In this document: in pieces, positions 31,965 through 39,255 of the stretch | Layout of the letters: the number at the start of each line of letters is the position of its first letter | Position numbering within the stretch: the stretch's first letter is position 1 | NCBI RefSeq assembly: GCF_024362765.1 | Contig: NZ_CP093302.1 | Location: forward strand, 244,001 to 308,000 | DNA length: 64,000 bases | From: Alkalihalobacillus sp. LMS6 | GTDB lineage: Bacteria; Bacillota; Bacilli; Bacillales; Bacillaceae_D | Reading direction: 5' to 3' | The notes under the pieces: generated by a model | Told to the model about the DNA's origin: nothing | Databases searched by the model: none | What the model saw: the letters and a program-made list of their open reading frames with translations, nothing else | Made by a program: the position numbers and the translations under genes

Positions 31965-32543
31965 ATGCTTAGATTTAACTTAAGTCCAATATTTCTCTCA
32001 ATAATTATATTCATCGTTCTTTTCATCTACTTACGTAAGAAAAGAAACAAAGACCTAACATATATGGCTTTTTGGACACTGTTTTATATTTATATTGTAA
32101 ATGTAATAAGGTTAACACAATTTCCCGTGTTCATAGTTGATTTTCCTTTTGAATACAATTTGCAAGATTTTATACAGTTAAAACCAGAATCTCCACTTGG
32201 ATACAATTTAGAAACAAGTCTATTAAATGTTCTATTAACAATTCCATTTGGTTTTGGTTTAGCCTTCCTTATAAAAATGAATTTTAAAAAGGCACTGTTT
32301 CTAACAGTTTGTTTTTCTCTTACACTGGAGATTTTACAACTAAGTGCACATTTATTTTTACCTGGGAATGATAGAATGGTTGACGTTAATGACGTTATTT
32401 ATAATACCTTAGGCGGTATTATCGGTTATTTGCTCTTTTTACTCTTTGGCTTAATTTTTAAATTAATCCTGTCTAAATATGAACTAGAAGATAATTCAAT
32501 ATTAGATCATATTAGATCATCAGTTAATACTAATTATAAATAA
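31965..32543 (+). CDS. VanZ-like membrane protein
   Basis: A 192-residue membrane protein of the VanZ family, with four or five helices; LSLTLEILQLSAHLFLP-type text near residue 135 and GNDRMVDVNDVIYNTLGGIIGYLL are the VanZ hallmark (the second with conserved R, D and N). VanZ proteins give glycopeptide (teicoplanin) or host-peptide resistance by an unclear mechanism. ATG 31965 follows TGGAGG. It sits between the two secreted paralogs and is likely co-transcribed, so an immunity or processing role for them is possible. Confidence 0.82.
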   Translation: MLRFNLSPIFLSIIIFIVLFIYLRKKRNKDLTYMAFWTLFYIYIVNVIRLTQFPVFIVDFPFEYNLQDFIQLKPESPLGYNLETSLLNVLLTIPFGFGLAFLIKMNFKKALFLTVCFSLTLEILQLSAHLFLPGNDRMVDVNDVIYNTLGGIIGYLLFLLFGLIFKLILSKYELEDNSILDHIRSSVNTNYK

Positions 32544-32554
32544 AGGTGGAACTT

Positions 32555-33001
32555 ATGAAAGAATACAAACCCAAACTCTCTAAAAATAAAAGTAGAATTT
32601 TAGCTGGTATTTTGGCTCTTAGCTTTGTTTTATCTTTGGCTACACCGGCTTTAGCAGCGTCGCATTGGCAAATAGAGATTAAAAATCTTGTTGTTAATGG
32701 AAAAACGAATGGCAAGACTTATAATTTAGGTCAGGGTACCAGAAAAGTGAATGGAGAACTTTGGGCTACTACTTGGAACGACAGCGGTACTAATTCAGTT
32801 ACTGTGAATACAGTTCTTAGGAAATCTAATGCGGTTTTACCTGATACGGTAATAACTAACACGTCGACTGTAGTTAAAAAAGGAGGGACAAAAGCGAAAG
32901 TAAGCGTGATGAAAACAGCGCAAGACAAGGGTACCTACTATTTAACGTTTCATAAGAATAATAATAAGACTACTGTAAAAGGAAGCGGAACTGTTCAATA
33001 A
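32555..33001 (+). CDS. Secreted protein of unknown family (paralog B)
   Basis: A 148-residue precursor with signal peptide ending near ATPALA-A (residue 34). The mature part mirrors paralog A: SHWQIEIKNLVVNGKTNG, then GTRKVNGELWATTWN and a C-terminal KGTYYLTFHKNNNKTTVKG. Both have the same length and the conserved W-A-T-x-W and G-T-Y-Y-L patterns. Start at ATG 32555 with AAAGGTGG; the upstream codons give no better start. It closes the putative three-gene operon 11 bases after the VanZ-like gene. Function unknown. Confidence 0.75.
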   Translation: MKEYKPKLSKNKSRILAGILALSFVLSLATPALAASHWQIEIKNLVVNGKTNGKTYNLGQGTRKVNGELWATTWNDSGTNSVTVNTVLRKSNAVLPDTVITNTSTVVKKGGTKAKVSVMKTAQDKGTYYLTFHKNNNKTTVKGSGTVQ

Positions 33002-33044
33002 CTGTTCAATAGAATAGCTTAAATTTACTACGGTGTATAAAAAT

Positions 33045-33070
33045 GATACTCTTTCACTTTGAGTATCTTT
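33045..33070 (+). terminator. Terminator hairpin after paralog B
   Basis: GATACTC and GAGTATC with 9-base loop, followed by TTT. Confidence 0.6.
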
Positions 33071-33086
33071 ACCTCATAATATAAAA

Positions 33087-33135
33087 GAAATTAAAAAAGC
33101 TATTTCGAATTGTTCGAAATAGCTTTTTTAATTTC
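33087..33135. terminator. Perfect 23-bp-stem bidirectional terminator
   Basis: Arms 33087-33109 and 33113-33135 are exactly complementary with a 3-base loop and internal A and T runs. It can serve paralog B and the minus-strand remnant ending at 33135. Confidence 0.88.
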
Positions 33136-33362
33136 TATCGAACAACTTGTGATCCACTATAAACATTAACAAGGTCATTTGCTCCTACCATTGTTTCAAC
33201 TGTATTCGAATCGAAAACAACTGACTGAAATCTGATAGGGAAGCTTGCTTCTAGATACAACCTTGTAAATACTTCATTGTAATAATAGCCTCCACCCATC
33301 CAAGGTCTTTCAGATCCAATATTTCTGGCAGAAACGGAGGGGCTATGTCTGCATGGTAGTAG
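33135..33362 (-). pseudogene. C-terminal remnant of an unknown gene
   Basis: A minus-strand open stretch of about 75 codons ending at a TAG at 33137, with no start codon or ribosome site. It has coding-like composition (RPWMGGGYYYNEVF, LYLEASFPIRFQSVV, VNVYSGSQVVR) but its upstream part is lost. It ends in the strong hairpin. The rest of the gene may have been removed by the res-site recombination or insertion. Confidence 0.5.
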
Positions 33363-33473
33363 CTAATACGAGTTATACAACCCTCTCTATATTTGGAAGT
33401 TTGATTTCCCTTATTTTAATACCAATCATTTTTTGGTACCGTCGTGTGCGATAATTATAAACTTATTATTGAA

Positions 33474-33513
33474 ACAAAGGGCAATACTGTTAAAGGTATT
33501 GTCCTTTGTTATA
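33474..33513 (+). terminator. Terminator-like hairpin
   Basis: AACAAAGG-CAATAC and GTATTG-CCTTTGTT arms with one mismatch and a short loop, no attached intact gene. Confidence 0.55.
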
Positions 33514-33557
33514 GCTGAATAGGGGATCTATAGGATTAATGAAGCTATGATAAAGAG

Positions 33558-33583
33558 GTGTCAAAACTATTGAGTAATGACAC
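33558..33583. other. Second res-like dyad
   Basis: GTGTCAAAACT, 4-base centre, AGTAATGACAC. It matches the site beside the resolvase at 22 of 26 positions by eye, and the left arms are identical. It is in the same orientation, 2.4 kb away. Confidence 0.65.
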
Positions 33584-33614
33584 TGTTTTGTATATCCATT
33601 ATTCAATTTTTAAA

Positions 33615-33797
33615 TTAACCGTTTGTTGAACCCTTAACACTTTCCATATGCCGATTATAAAGTTCAATTGCCTGTTTGATTGGGATAATTTCATTAGGCA
33701 CAATATCTTTACCTCTAGCAGCAATCGCAATAACTTGATTTTGATCATTTACTATTGACTGAAGATCGATTAACAAATCAAAAGTGGGTGCTTTACT
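33615..33797 (-). pseudogene. C-terminal remnant of a second unknown gene
   Basis: About 60 coding-like codons on the minus strand (APTFDLLIDLQSIV, QVIAIAARGKDIVP, IKQAIELYNRHMESV) end at a TAA at 33617, with no start before the in-frame stop at 33800. I do not recognise the family. Like the remnant at 33135 it is cut at its 5' side. Confidence 0.45.
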
Positions 33798-34075
33798 TCA
33801 TGAAGGATTGGGATTTAATGCACTTAGATTTGCTATTTAGAAAAAGAAAAAAGTTGAAGTCTTACAAAATAATTAGTTTCCCTATTTTTAATAGCCCGGG
33901 ATAATATATTTAATCGCATGCACAATTCCGGTATAAATTGATATTTTTGCGTTTCAATTGCAGTATCAAAATATTAGCGTTGACTGCTTTTTATATGACT
34001 ATTTTACCGGTTAAGAAATATAATGTGTTGTGTTAGAATAACACCGTGCTTTAACTTTTATTTGTGGGGGATTTT
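33798..34075. other. Intergenic region
   Basis: No gene with a credible ribosome site. A 34-codon plus-strand frame (about 33800-33904, MKDWDLMHLDLLFRK) lacks one. Confidence 0.4.
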
Positions 34076-34366
34076 ATGTCCGATAGTTTTTTTGGCTTTT
34101 TCTTAGCTTTAATTTTAGTGTTTTCAGTGTATGGAATAATGTTTTTGATTGTCAAAAAAAAGTGTAATAATGTAGGTTGGAAGCCAGAGTGCCTAACGAT
34201 ATTAGCGATTGTTGCAATATTCTTGATTGTAATTATAGTAGGTGACATTCAGGGAACATTTGCTTTTTTTCTCGTCATTTTAATTAGTATTTATGCAGTT
34301 CCAATGTTAGCAATTATATTTATTGTAAAAGTTATTCTGTTTTATGGATTTAAAAAAAGATTTTAG
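34076..34366 (+). CDS. Small membrane protein, unknown
   Basis: A 96-residue very hydrophobic protein with about three membrane segments (residues 5-27, 42-60, 66-92) and a Lys-rich loop (VKKKCNNVGWKPEC). GTGGGGGATTTT precedes ATG 34076. No family recognised. It converges with the FnIII/DUF3238 protein across a strong terminator. Single gene. Confidence 0.6.
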   Translation: MSDSFFGFFLALILVFSVYGIMFLIVKKKCNNVGWKPECLTILAIVAIFLIVIIVGDIQGTFAFFLVILISIYAVPMLAIIFIVKVILFYGFKKRF

Positions 34367-34378
34367 AGGGCTTTTAAA

Positions 34379-34421
34379 AAAAAGAGTCGTTTCACAATAA
34401 TGTTGTGAAGCGACTCTTTTT
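34379..34421. terminator. Bidirectional terminator
   Basis: AAAAGAGTCG-TTCACAA and TTGTGAA-CGACTCTTTTT arms, one mismatch, AT loop. Confidence 0.9.
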
Positions 34422-34423
34422 AA

Positions 34424-35740
34424 TTAGAAACCTAATCTATAATTTGCTTGTGGAAAAACGGGTGCTAGATATTGAATTCCTCTTTCTTCAAAAGTATATA
34501 ACGTTGCATTCACCCCAGAATAAGGTATGTACACACCAATCTCATGTGAAGGTGCTTGATCATGCGAACCGTTTATTGATCCACTCCCATTACGATTTAT
34601 GCTAACAGCAATGTCATAATCAATATTGGGAGGTGCACCGCCAAAAAGAGGAACTCCTACCGAATGTTCATAACGCCATTGCGCCACGCCACCAGAAAAA
34701 TTTGATCTGACTATCTCTGATCTATAATCTGTTTGAGTTGTAGTATCTATTAAATTATAATTTCGGTCATATCTAGAAGTAGGACCAACTTGTATACCAG
34801 AATTATTGGCACCATTCGCAAAGTCAGGACCAATTATACCTAAATCAAAGTTAGCATAGATGTTTGATCTGGTTCTGAAATTATCATTAAACATATCAAA
34901 CCCTCTATTGTCGCCACCCATATATCCAATATTAGCCGGTATTTCCCAAATGTCATTTGCACCAATTGGAGCATATTCGTCTTGTAAAAAGGTTGTATAT
35001 TGTATTCCGAAGCGAGTCTCTACTAGGTTTTGTGTAGATAGGTGTTGCTCAAGATCGTTCTCCGGAACAGAAACGTGTCGAGCTACAGTATAGGGCTCAT
35101 ACGATAGCGCTTCAAGAGTTTCATCAGTTATTTCTATATTTTCATTCTCTAACGCTTTTTTTCCTTCTTCAATTTTGGAATCCTCGACTTTAGTTTTTCC
35201 ATGAATTTGATACAGATAGTCCTCACCTGGAGTTACATTCTTGTCAGTAAAAGATTTATTGGAAGATTCTCCTATTTCTTCACCGTCTCTAGTGATCCTA
35301 TATACATCGGAATCATTTGGAATATATCCAGACCAACTAACTTCTACTTCTTCGTTATTATGTATCTGTGAATAGCTTTGTACCCCGGGTATAGATTCTT
35401 CATCTATAGACCTCATTACGTTTGCGTTATCCTTCGTTGAAATTCTATAGTAGTCAAAATCCAAGAAATTTTTGTCTTCGTCATACTTGGCTAATGTAAT
35501 ATGATATTGTGAACTTGGATCTAGTTCACTAATCGTATAACTGTCGTCTGTACCAGACCAAATAATATTATCATTTAAATAAATCTCATAATATTCCGCA
35601 TCATCTGCCCAGTCTAAATCAATTGAGTTATTAGTTGTTTCAAAACTAAAGGAATCCTCAGCGTTTGCTACTTTATCAGATAAAAATAGAGATAGACCAA
35701 TAACAGATACTGCACTTAATAACTTTAAATTTTTAGTCAT
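34424..35740 (-). CDS. Secreted FnIII-repeat protein with DUF3238-like C-terminal domain
   Basis: A 438-residue secreted protein. The signal peptide (MTKNLKLLSAVSVIGLSLFL) is cleaved after about ANA near residue 28. Two fibronectin-III-like beta modules follow: about 30-105 (IDLDWADDAEYYEIYLND) and about 125-185 (VEVSWSGYIPNDSDVYRIT). The last ~210 residues (GDNRGFDMFNDNFRTRSN ... PSHEIGVYIPYSG) resemble the Bacillus DUF3238 domain. Start at ATG 35740 with CGGAGC; the longer frame to 35806 adds no signal-like sequence. Probably a surface or matrix-binding factor; no enzyme function known. Confidence 0.78.
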   Translation of the reverse strand: MTKNLKLLSAVSVIGLSLFLSDKVANAEDSFSFETTNNSIDLDWADDAEYYEIYLNDNIIWSGTDDSYTISELDPSSQYHITLAKYDEDKNFLDFDYYRISTKDNANVMRSIDEESIPGVQSYSQIHNNEEVEVSWSGYIPNDSDVYRITRDGEEIGESSNKSFTDKNVTPGEDYLYQIHGKTKVEDSKIEEGKKALENENIEITDETLEALSYEPYTVARHVSVPENDLEQHLSTQNLVETRFGIQYTTFLQDEYAPIGANDIWEIPANIGYMGGDNRGFDMFNDNFRTRSNIYANFDLGIIGPDFANGANNSGIQVGPTSRYDRNYNLIDTTTQTDYRSEIVRSNFSGGVAQWRYEHSVGVPLFGGAPPNIDYDIAVSINRNGSGSINGSHDQAPSHEIGVYIPYSGVNATLYTFEERGIQYLAPVFPQANYRLGF

Positions 35741-36343
35741 AAAAAGCTCCGTTGAATTATTTACATTCGTAATGCTAACATTACATTTTATTACAAACAA
35801 CCCCATAGATTCACAAAATATATAAAAGAATATTAAGGACTATATCTTAAATAGGGATAATTATTTTTAAATTTTACATTATGTTAATTTATTCCTTTCA
35901 TTTACTGTTGATGTATAGGCTAAACAACAACTGGAGTCTTAAAGATTCAGGGAAATCTCTAAATATAAATGTTATGAGATAAATATTCTAATTCTAGACA
36001 ACTCAACCTAACAACTAAAAAGTATTGCAGATCGTCTGTTTTGGGTGTACTTTAAGTATACAAAAAGAAAATTGCAAAAAATCCTGTTAAGCGAAGGCTT
36101 TTCATTTTTATTGAATTGTACGTTTTGACTTGTACGACAAATGAATTTTGGAAGGTGACTTGTTTAATGGCTTACATTGGGTTCGCTTAAGCGAGACATA
36201 AAACAAGAAAAGGATGTAAGCGGTATGTGCACCGATCTCTAAAAAGATGTTGGTGTTGTTCAGAGTTGGAAACTGTAAAATAGTTAATTTAATCAGAAAA
36301 TTAACCATTGATAGAATTTTATTTTTGTTATACGATAGTAAGT
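35741..36343. other. 600-bp AT-rich region without an intact gene
   Basis: No supported gene. A 66-codon minus-strand frame at 36108-36308 has one hydrophobic stretch but no ribosome site. The right end holds the SdpR promoter. Confidence 0.45.
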
Positions 36344-36371
36344 AATTAAATGATTGTTTAATTATTTAATT
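36308..36371 (+). promoter_or_regulatory. sdpR promoter and dyad operator
   Basis: TTGATA (36308-36313), 17-base spacer, TACGAT (36331-36336), followed by AATTAAAT (36344-36351) and ATTTAATT (36364-36371) as an inverted repeat. Autorepression is the known mode for SdpR. Confidence 0.5.
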
Positions 36372-36385
36372 ATGGAGGATTGCGT

Positions 36386-36658
36386 ATGAATGAGTTGTTT
36401 AAAGCTTTAGATGATGATACGAGAAGAAACATTATATCGGTACTTGGTGAACAAGGAAGGTTATCTGCAGGACAACTTGCTGAGCAATTAGGTTTAACGA
36501 AACCTAATATGTCTCACCACTTATCGTCACTCCACAGAGCTGGCTTAGTGCATCGCCAAAAAGAAGGGCAATTCGTTTACTATACTTTGAATACAACCGT
36601 TTTCCAAGATTTATTGGTTTGGGTGCATACACTTATAAACAAAAAAGGAGAGAAGTAA
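36386..36658 (+). CDS. sdpR: SdpR-type ArsR-family autorepressor
   Basis: A 90-residue ArsR-fold repressor without metal-binding cysteines: ALDDDTRRNIISVLGEQGRLSAGQLAEQLGLTKPNMSHHLSSLHRAGLV, with H-rich recognition helix (cited by start at residue 6). It begins at ATG 36386 with GGAGGATTGCGT. In B. subtilis SdpR represses sdpRI and is captured by SdpI when the SdpC toxin is present. The SdpI-like gene follows after one base, matching that pair. Confidence 0.88.
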   Translation: MNELFKALDDDTRRNIISVLGEQGRLSAGQLAEQLGLTKPNMSHHLSSLHRAGLVHRQKEGQFVYYTLNTTVFQDLLVWVHTLINKKGEK

Positions 36659-36659
36659 A

Positions 36660-37292
36660 ATGAAGAATTATTGGGTAACTTTATCAATCTTTTTTCTTGC
36701 CATACTTGTTAGCCTTTTTACATGGCCTTACCTCGATCAAGAACTAGCAATTCAATGGCAAAATGGAGAAACCAGTGCAACCGTACCGCGGTGGTTAGGT
36801 GTTTTGACCATGCCTGCAGTCATGATTTTAGTTATTACCATTTTTGCAGTGTTTCTAAGGTTTGATCCGAATAGAGATGGCGTTTCTTGTGAAACAAGAT
36901 CAACAATTATAACATTATTCATGGCTGTTTTTTTCGGTGGGCATATCTTGATTCTATTAAATGGATTAGGTGTAGAGATAAATGAGCAAATTTATGGAGG
37001 GTTGATTATTGGGTCATTGTGCATTGTACTTGGGAATATCATGCCGAAAGTACGGATGAATCATACGGTCGGTTTGAGAACGACGTGGACACTTAAGAAC
37101 AAAACAGTCTGGGAATTATCAAATCGATTTACAGGTCGCTTGTTTTTCGCTGCGGGTCTTGTTATCTTACCCTTGGCTATTCCACTTAGTGAGTATTATG
37201 TGTTAATCGCTACAGGAATCTTATTATGTGTTGCGGTTATTGGGGTTCTTCATTCCTATATAAAATATCAGCAAATTGTCTCAAAATCTTAA
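36660..37292 (+). CDS. sdpI: SdpI family immunity/signalling membrane protein
   Basis: A 210-residue six-helix membrane protein. The conserved core is GNIMPKVRMNHTVGLRTTWTLKN, which is the SdpI signature, near residues 125-150. SdpI protects against the SDP killing peptide and sequesters SdpR at the membrane. No sdpC-type toxin gene is in this window, so this is an orphan immunity pair or one guarding against relatives. Confidence 0.9.
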   Translation: MKNYWVTLSIFFLAILVSLFTWPYLDQELAIQWQNGETSATVPRWLGVLTMPAVMILVITIFAVFLRFDPNRDGVSCETRSTIITLFMAVFFGGHILILLNGLGVEINEQIYGGLIIGSLCIVLGNIMPKVRMNHTVGLRTTWTLKNKTVWELSNRFTGRLFFAAGLVILPLAIPLSEYYVLIATGILLCVAVIGVLHSYIKYQQIVSKS

Positions 37293-37393
37293 AGGGTGTA
37301 GGAACTGATGTTTTGTCACATAGCCTCCTTTTTACTTGATTCATTTTTTGATCAGCGGGAATGAAAAAGAGTAAGTCGAAAGGAGTGTCAAGA

Positions 37394-38332
37394 ATGCGCG
37401 CAATTGCGATTCAACAATATGGGGGAAAAGATCAATTAAAAGAGGTGGAAATGGATCGTCCAGTGCCAGATCAAGGTCAGGTGCTCGTGCGTTTGGAAGC
37501 GACGTCTATTAATCCGATTGATTGGAAGCTTCGAGAAGGGTATTTACAAGAAATGCTTGATTGGGATTTTCCAATTATTATAGGCTGGGATGCTGCAGGT
37601 GTGATTGAGGAAGTAGGAGAGAACGTAACGGACTGGCAAGTAGGAGATCGAGTGTTTGCCCGACCGGAGACAACACCTCGAGGAACCTATGCGGAATTTG
37701 CTTTAGTGGATACGCATCTACTGTCATCCATTCCAGATAACTTAACATCAGTAGAAGCTGCTGCAGTGCCTCTTGCTGGTTTAACGGCATGGCAAGCTTT
37801 ATTTACGTTTGGTAAGTTAGAGAAAGGTGAAAAGGTGCTGATTCATGGCGGCGCTGGTGGTGTCGGCCACTTTGCGATTCAACTTGCTAAACATGCAGGG
37901 GCATATGTGTACACCACAGCAAGTGAGCGAAATCATGAACTCGTTAAACGACTTGGTGCAGATGAAGTGATTGATTATAAACAAACAAACTTCGAAGATC
38001 AGCTTGAAGAGATAGATGTCGTGTTTGATACGATCGGAGGGGACGTACAGTCGAGAAGTTACAGCGTGCTTAAACAAGGTACGGGACGCCTCGTTACGAT
38101 TGTTGGTGTGCCAGATGAAGAAGAAGCAAAGTCTTATGATGTTCAAGCGCACGGGGTTTGGTTAGAGCCAGATGGCGAACAGTTGAAAAAGCTGGCTGCT
38201 TTAATAGAAGAAAGCCAGATTCGCGTTATTATTGATCAGTCGTTTCCGTTTAGCGAGCAAGGAATTAAAGACGCACACGCACAAAGTGAAACGGGGCATG
38301 CTTCAGGAAAAATCGTTATCACATTTGAATAG
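37394..38332 (+). CDS. MDR family zinc-independent alcohol dehydrogenase/quinone oxidoreductase-like
   Basis: A 312-residue medium-chain reductase. The N-terminal GroES-like part has GWDAAGVIEEVGENVTDWQVGDRVFA, the Rossmann part GGAGGVGHFAIQLAKHAGAYVYTT, and a cofactor-binding end typical of NADPH quinone reductases (short length, no structural zinc Cys cluster). It reduces quinones or enals with NADPH. ATG 37394 has AAAGGAG 8 bases upstream; the longer frame to 37361 has none. Followed by a strong terminator. Confidence 0.9.
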   Translation: MRAIAIQQYGGKDQLKEVEMDRPVPDQGQVLVRLEATSINPIDWKLREGYLQEMLDWDFPIIIGWDAAGVIEEVGENVTDWQVGDRVFARPETTPRGTYAEFALVDTHLLSSIPDNLTSVEAAAVPLAGLTAWQALFTFGKLEKGEKVLIHGGAGGVGHFAIQLAKHAGAYVYTTASERNHELVKRLGADEVIDYKQTNFEDQLEEIDVVFDTIGGDVQSRSYSVLKQGTGRLVTIVGVPDEEEAKSYDVQAHGVWLEPDGEQLKKLAALIEESQIRVIIDQSFPFSEQGIKDAHAQSETGHASGKIVITFE

Positions 38333-38362
38333 AAAAAGGAATGTCTTCTAAAAAATAGAAAG

Positions 38363-38407
38363 AGAATCTTTATGAGTGACTTTTCCACTCATAAAGATTC
38401 TTTTTTT
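38363..38407. terminator. Bidirectional terminator
   Basis: AGAATCTTTATGAGTG and CACTCATAAAGATTCT arms make a 16-bp stem with T-run. Confidence 0.92.
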
Positions 38408-38432
38408 GTCGCTACATAGAGAGGGATTCTCG

Positions 38433-39167
38433 TTAAATATGTGCGGCTCCGTCTACACTTAGTACAGCGCCACTAATAAAAGCTGCTTGATCGGACGCGA
38501 GGAACACATAAGCATTGGCTATATCTTCGGGCTGACCCAAACGCTTTAATGGGGATTGGTCCTTCATATGTGTTAAGATCTTGTCTGGCATTTTTGCGGT
38601 CATCTCGGTTTCGATAAATCCTGGTGCCACTGCGTTTACCCGAATGTTGTATTTACCAAGTTCCTTTGCCCATGTTTTCGTCATGGTAATGAGTCCGCCT
38701 TTAGAGGCTGCATAATTCGATTGACCAAAGTTTCCATATAGACCGACGATGGATGCGGCGTTTAGAATAACACCGGATTGTTGTTTTTTCATTTGTTCAC
38801 TTGCCAATTGCCCAACAATAAAAGCACCTTTTAAATTTACATTTAATACGAGATCCCACTGCTCATCGGTCATCTTTCCTAATGTAGCGTCAGCGGTTAC
38901 GCCAGCATTGTTAATCACAACGTCAAGCCGCCCGTGCTTATCGATAATGGCTTGTAGTTGTGTCTTAACATTCGTTCGGTCTGCTACATTCATGGTCATG
39001 ACTTCAGACGTGTGTCCATTTAGCTCTTTTTGCAATTTACGTAAAGGCTCCATCTCTAAATCTGTTAAAATAACAATAGCTTCTTCCTCCAGAAACCGTT
39101 TGGCTGTTGCGGCACCGATGCCGCGGGCTGCACCAGTAATAAGCACAACTTTGTTTTTGACAGTCAT
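38433..39167 (-). CDS. Short-chain dehydrogenase (3-oxoacyl-ACP/acetoacetyl-CoA reductase-like)
   Basis: A 244-residue SDR. Seen are the NAD(P) loop TGAARGIG, NNAG at about 88, the catalytic Ser in AASIVGL, the YAASK motif, and the LSVDGAAHI tail. Its similarity to FabG/PhaB suggests a beta-hydroxyacyl oxidoreductase. AAAAGGGG 8 bases before ATG 39167 (TTG 39173 is inside the site's reach but less likely). It is divergent from the sigma-54 activator and could belong to the same beta-ketoacyl/short-chain-acid pathway. Confidence 0.9.
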   Translation of the reverse strand: MTVKNKVVLITGAARGIGAATAKRFLEEEAIVILTDLEMEPLRKLQKELNGHTSEVMTMNVADRTNVKTQLQAIIDKHGRLDVVINNAGVTADATLGKMTDEQWDLVLNVNLKGAFIVGQLASEQMKKQQSGVILNAASIVGLYGNFGQSNYAASKGGLITMTKTWAKELGKYNIRVNAVAPGFIETEMTAKMPDKILTHMKDQSPLKRLGQPEDIANAYVFLASDQAAFISGAVLSVDGAAHI

Positions 39168-39224
39168 TATCAATACCCCTTTTCATGTATGTTCACGTTT
39201 CATTATGCAAAAATGATGCCAATT

Positions 39225-39239
39225 ATGTAAGCGTTATCT
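39225..39239 (+). promoter_or_regulatory. Candidate CcpA cre site
   Basis: ATGTAAGCGTTATCT fits the Bacillus cre consensus WTGNAANCGNWNNCW. It lies 17 bases before the activator ATG and about 60 bases upstream of the divergent SDR, so glucose could repress either. Confidence 0.55.
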
Positions 39240-39255
39240 TGAAAGTGGTGAAAAC

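Noticed and set aside
31459-33001. Lactococcin 972 identity for the secreted pair
   Set aside because: Lacks the GTW...HG and S-Y-x-H core that the 53102 protein shows; a different family.
36108-36308. 66-codon minus-strand frame with one hydrophobic stretch
   Set aside because: No ribosome site or terminator; left as unsupported.
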